From Niallia sp052318935 (GTDB lineage: Bacteria > Bacillota > Bacilli > Bacillales > Cytobacillaceae): a stretch of DNA of 64,000 nucleotides. The notes under the pieces are model-generated. The model saw nothing but the letters and a program-made list of their open reading frames with translations, made no database searches and was not told the origin of the DNA. Shown one piece after another: positions 60,955 to 64,000 of this stretch (position 1 is the stretch's first letter; the number at the start of each line of letters is the position of its first letter). The DNA lies in the NCBI GenBank assembly GCA_052318935.1, contig JBQRKO010000016.1; one strand, 5' to 3'. The position numbers and the translations under genes were made by a program.

Positions 60955-61191
60955 ATAGCTGTTCCTCCTTCATATTTCCAGTGCAAGAATTATATACCGA
61001 AAAGAATAAGAAATTTTCTATTCGGTGATTTTTTGACCATACTATATAATTCTATTAGCTCCTTTAAAACTCCTGCTAAATTTTTTAAAATTTTCGACAA
61101 ATTTATTAATAAAAAGTAATTTTTTTCTCAAACTAGACATTTTCTTTGCTATATCACTTGTTGCTTTGAAAAGATTCTTGACGAAAATGCG

Positions 61192-61219
61192 AAAAAACCG
61201 CCTTATGAAAGACGGTTTT
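61192..61219 (-). terminator. Terminator of the flaG-fliDST unit
   Basis: AAAACCGCCTT pairs with AAGACGGTTTT (loop ATGA, one mismatch), with A6 at the plus-strand left. The 60955-61190 interval upstream of hpf has no gene. Confidence 0.75.
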
Positions 61220-61223
61220 CCAC

Positions 61224-61565
61224 TTAATTTCTTCGATCATAAAAAACGCCATCCGTTTGCAGGGACTGGTACGGATTTACATATTTTTGATTCGATGTTT
61301 TTTTCATTTTTAACTTCTTAAGCTCTTGCAGAATATTTACTTTTTCTTCGTTAAGAAGCTTTAACAGCTCTTGATCCTGCTGCAATAAAACTTCTACTAG
61401 ATTTTGTTCCTGCTCCGATTGTGGAGGAGCAAGCAATGTCAAACAGGATTGCCTTTGGTTGAGCAACTCGTCTACTTCTTGCATAAATTCCTCTTTATCA
61501 GATGCTTCCTTTACTAGTTGAATTAACTGCGCAGTTATTGTATAGCATTGCTTGAATGCTTCCAT
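61224..61565 (-). CDS. fliT: Flagellar export chaperone FliT
   Basis: 113 residues, mostly helical, with the family's heptad-like C-terminal half (LVEVLLQQDQELLKLLNEEKVNILQELKKLK). FliT binds the filament cap protein FliD before export. Primary similarity is weak, as usual for FliT, so the name relies on size and position. Its ATG shares the A of the fliS stop (TAATG), which indicates translational coupling. Confidence 0.82.
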   Translation of the reverse strand: MEAFKQCYTITAQLIQLVKEASDKEEFMQEVDELLNQRQSCLTLLAPPQSEQEQNLVEVLLQQDQELLKLLNEEKVNILQELKKLKMKKTSNQKYVNPYQSLQTDGVFYDRRN

Positions 61566-61966
61566 TAAACTTGGCCGCCTTGACCATACTGCTGTTGACG
61601 ATTAATTTGGATTGCCTCTTTCCACGTATCACGAAATTCTGTTACGAATGTTTCTACTTCTTCGAGAATGGTTATATCACTTGTAATATTTGCCTTTATT
61701 AATTGACGATTCAAATAGTCATAAAGGGACATCATATTTTTGGATACAGGAATATCCATATTTAAAGTCACCATTAATTCTTGAATAATATTTTGTGTTT
61801 TTTGGATATTAATATTTCTCGTTTCAACATCTTTGTTTTCGATTGCTTTTTTTGCTAATTGGATAAATTTTAAACAACCGTTATAAAGCATTAAAGTTAA
61901 CTCTCCTGGAGATGCAGTCGTAACAGAATTTTGTTTATAAGATTGATATGGATTGGAAGTTGCCAT
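61565..61966 (-). CDS. fliS: Flagellar export chaperone FliS
   Basis: 133 residues. NPYQSYKQNSVTTASPGELTLMLYNGCLKFIQLAKKAIE is the FliS N-terminal signature. It keeps flagellin unfolded until export; in B. subtilis it also takes part in the Hag-FliW-CsrA feedback loop. 14 bases after fliD and coupled to fliT. Confidence 0.95.
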   Translation of the reverse strand: MATSNPYQSYKQNSVTTASPGELTLMLYNGCLKFIQLAKKAIENKDVETRNINIQKTQNIIQELMVTLNMDIPVSKNMMSLYDYLNRQLIKANITSDITILEEVETFVTEFRDTWKEAIQINRQQQYGQGGQV

Positions 61967-61979
61967 TGTTAAAACTCCT

Positions 61980-63476
61980 TTATTGCGAATTAAACATATT
62001 TGTTAATTGGGCTGATTGACTATTTGCTCTATTAATTGCTGTTTCCATCACGGAAAACTTAGACCAATATCGGTTCTCTATCGTTTTTAATTTATCTTCA
62101 TAATTGGATATTTGATCATTATAATTATTCAGTAACTTCCCTAGTGTAAACGAATTATTACCTTTGGAAGCGTTCCCTGCTTTTTCTGTAATATCAGTCA
62201 TCGCTGTTTTTAAGCTTGCACGCAAGCGCTGGGCAATTCCTTTTTCAGAAGTTGTCTCCCCGCTTTTTTGAAAAAGTTCATAGATTGCGTTTGGATTTTC
62301 AGCGATGGCCGCACGCAGCTTGTCTTCTTCAATCGTCAGTTTTCCGCCATCCAAATAATTTTTGGTTGTTGTGATTCCAATTTGCGAAAGCTGTTTAAAA
62401 CCAGAAGTTCCAGAAACTGAATCGCTTATATCGCTTCTCATTTTTGTGAGAATACCCGATAAAATCGAGTCATTTCGAAGTGTCCCGCTTTTTGCTTTTT
62501 CTTCCCACAGCTTAATTTCATCCTCTTCCATTTCTTTTTTCTGTGCGGTTGTGAGAGGAGTATAAGCACGATACTTAGATTCGCTTGTTTTTGTTTTTAT
62601 TTTATCAATAACTTCATTATATTTATCAACAAATTTAACAATCGTGTCCATGATTGCGTCAACATCAGCTGTTGAGGAGAACGTGACCGGAGTACCTGTT
62701 GTTTCTTTTTTTGCTGTGAATTCTACACCGTTGATTTGGAATGTGTTAGAAGTACGAGTGATACTCATTCCATTGTAGATAAGCTCTGCATTGGTTCCTT
62801 TTTTTCCGACTGCTGCCATATCACTTTCTAATTCTAGGTTTAATAAGCCACTAAAAAACCTATCATCTGGATTAGTAATACCGCTGTCATCTGTTAATTT
62901 GATCTCTGATCCAGTAGTATCCCCCGCATTTTTTGCTGTGAAAGATATCCTTTTGGAAGTTTCATCAAAAAAAGCAGTCACACCAGAATCTTTATTGATT
63001 TTTGCAATCACGCTATCTAATGTATCATCATTCGTAATTGATATTGTTGTATCTTGCATTGTTCCATCTTTTGTAATAGCACTGATTTTAACCGTTTGCG
63101 CACCAATACCTAGTATATCGGATGACTTGGCAATGTCAGTTGTACTAGACATCGTCGCAGCAGTTGCCAGTTTAGTTACTTCAAGCGACCCAGTAAAATC
63201 AATCGTCGAATTGATATTTTTAATAGAAACAACATTAGGATCGGAGATATTTACTGTTTTCTTGATATATGACCCTTGTTTGGCAACACCGTTAAAAATC
63301 TGCTGATCCAATTCAAGCAGCAATGAATTCATACTGCGATAGTCATCTCGTTGCCATTCTGTATATGTTTTTCTTTGATTAATTTTATCTAATGGTTTTC
63401 GTTCAGCTTGCATTAATTGTTCTACCATAGAATCAATGTCCATGCCGCTTGCAAGACCACCTATTCTCGTAACCAA
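61980..63476 (-). CDS. fliD: Flagellar filament cap protein FliD
   Basis: 498 residues. The N-terminal segment (VTRIGGLASGMDIDSMVEQLMQAERKPLDKI) and the C-terminal helical segment (LKTIENRYWSKFSVMETAINRANSQ) are the conserved FliD ends that form the cap; the middle is the variable, Ser/Thr-rich surface domain. TTG start with GAGGTG upstream. It lies between flaG and fliS. Confidence 0.95.
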   Translation of the reverse strand: MVTRIGGLASGMDIDSMVEQLMQAERKPLDKINQRKTYTEWQRDDYRSMNSLLLELDQQIFNGVAKQGSYIKKTVNISDPNVVSIKNINSTIDFTGSLEVTKLATAATMSSTTDIAKSSDILGIGAQTVKISAITKDGTMQDTTISITNDDTLDSVIAKINKDSGVTAFFDETSKRISFTAKNAGDTTGSEIKLTDDSGITNPDDRFFSGLLNLELESDMAAVGKKGTNAELIYNGMSITRTSNTFQINGVEFTAKKETTGTPVTFSSTADVDAIMDTIVKFVDKYNEVIDKIKTKTSESKYRAYTPLTTAQKKEMEEDEIKLWEEKAKSGTLRNDSILSGILTKMRSDISDSVSGTSGFKQLSQIGITTTKNYLDGGKLTIEEDKLRAAIAENPNAIYELFQKSGETTSEKGIAQRLRASLKTAMTDITEKAGNASKGNNSFTLGKLLNNYNDQISNYEDKLKTIENRYWSKFSVMETAINRANSQSAQLTNMFNSQ

Positions 63477-63490
63477 ACTCCATTCACCTC

Positions 63491-63862
63491 TTATGCTTTT
63501 TTATCTACTACTAAGCCGACAAACTCCGTCATAGCAGCATACATATCTAAAAATTTCTTCGATGGAATTTCCTTGACCACTTCATCGGTCACATCATCTA
63601 CAATCGTTACGTAATACTCATTTAACTTTTCATGCAATTGAAATTTCACGGAAGTATGGGATGGCTGCATAAATTTATTCATCCCTTGAATAATATCATG
63701 AAGCTTTTTTTCATTTGCAACATGATCAGAATCAGCTTCACTTTTTGTAAAAGCATCCTCTGCAATAATTGATTCCTCTATACTTGCTTTATTTATAATC
63801 GGATTTTTTTCCATTTGTCTAGATGCAGAAAATATCGGCTGGGAAACAGTTTTTTCAATCAT
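63491..63862 (-). CDS. flaG: FlaG family flagellar protein
   Basis: 123 residues with a low-complexity N-terminal half and the conserved FlaG C-terminal domain (about 60-120; VKFQLHEKLNEYYVTIVDDVTDEVVKEIPSKKFLDMYAAM). It influences filament length in other bacteria; in B. subtilis it is yvyC. First gene of the unit; a GGGGG ribosome site lies 9 bases before the ATG. Confidence 0.92.
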   Translation of the reverse strand: MIEKTVSQPIFSASRQMEKNPIINKASIEESIIAEDAFTKSEADSDHVANEKKLHDIIQGMNKFMQPSHTSVKFQLHEKLNEYYVTIVDDVTDEVVKEIPSKKFLDMYAAMTEFVGLVVDKKA

Positions 63863-63905
63863 TTAATACATCCCCCTGTAAAGAACAACTAGAATTGTAT
63901 TATTT

Positions 63906-63932
63906 ATATCGGCAGGAATTTAAGAGATTGAA
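63906..63932 (-). promoter_or_regulatory. Sigma-D promoter of flaG-fliD-fliS-fliT
   Basis: On the minus strand GCCGATAT (complement of 63906-63913) is a perfect sigma-D -10. TCAA, three of four bases of the TAAA -35, lies 14 bases upstream. It is 44 bases before the flaG start. The last 60 bases of the window hold nothing further that I can identify. Confidence 0.7.
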
Positions 63933-64000
63933 GAAAAATATTATGTGAATATGGATGAATGAGGAGAAATGACTAGTTAAAGACGGGAAAATGAGACTAG

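Overview
The window is a low-GC Bacillota chromosome segment, almost certainly from an endospore-forming, flagellated member of the Bacillaceae (Bacillus/Niallia-like). The gene order on the minus strand, flaG-fliD-fliS-fliT-hpf-secA-prfB-yitT type-cccB-ftsE-ftsX ... ctpB ... minJ ... uvrB-uvrA, is the order known from the Bacillus subtilis chromosome. This conserved backbone is interrupted by blocks of accessory metabolism and by many short non-coding repeats. No rRNA, tRNA or CRISPR array was seen.

Layout. 0-6 kb: uvrBA, with a candidate SOS promoter displaced about 0.4 kb upstream by a miniature repeat. 6-10.5 kb: an HD-GYP protein and adhE, the latter with a perfect Rex operator. 10.7-18.3 kb: a purine/ureide catabolism group (gamma-glutamyltransferase, pucG, pucF, divergent pucR, an NCS2 permease). 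18.6-26.2 kb: rpiA, a DUF421/DUF1657 group with a sigma-G-like promoter, a small gene split by a 438-bp highly structured insertion, a ZIP transporter, a MerR regulator, an EamA transporter and glutamate dehydrogenase. 26.8-32.7 kb: a plus-strand group of nucleoside phosphorylase, GntR regulator, class II aldolase, MtnA-type isomerase, CNT nucleoside transporter and, after a terminator, an MTA/SAH-type amidohydrolase. Together they read as a pathway from imported (5'-deoxy)nucleosides to DHAP plus a short aldehyde. 32.8-45.7 kb: lipoproteins, an acetyltransferase, minJ, transketolase beside a degenerate phosphofructokinase-like protein, an aldo/keto reductase, an MFS/HxlR divergent pair and a PhzF protein. 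45.7-64 kb: ctpB, a Zn/Cd ATPase with a CzrA-type sensor, an M23 hydrolase next to ftsX-ftsE, cccB, a YitT protein, prfB with its programmed frameshift, secA, hpf and the fliT-fliS-fliD-flaG unit behind a sigma-D promoter.

Non-coding structure is the distinctive part. At least three copies of a ~200-210 bp hairpin element carry GGCTSTTTTC-type terminal inverted repeats and exact 8-bp direct repeats. A sister group with GGCTCTGTTAAA ends does the same (176 bp, plus a 39-bp internally deleted copy). Several copies sit in or just after the T-tract of an intrinsic terminator. Separately, a 438-bp block made of nested stems and two H-type pseudoknots, ending in an IS200/IS605-like hairpin, interrupts a small gene without target duplication; removing it restores the reading frame.

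All assignments come from reading the sequence and recalled family motifs; no database search was possible.
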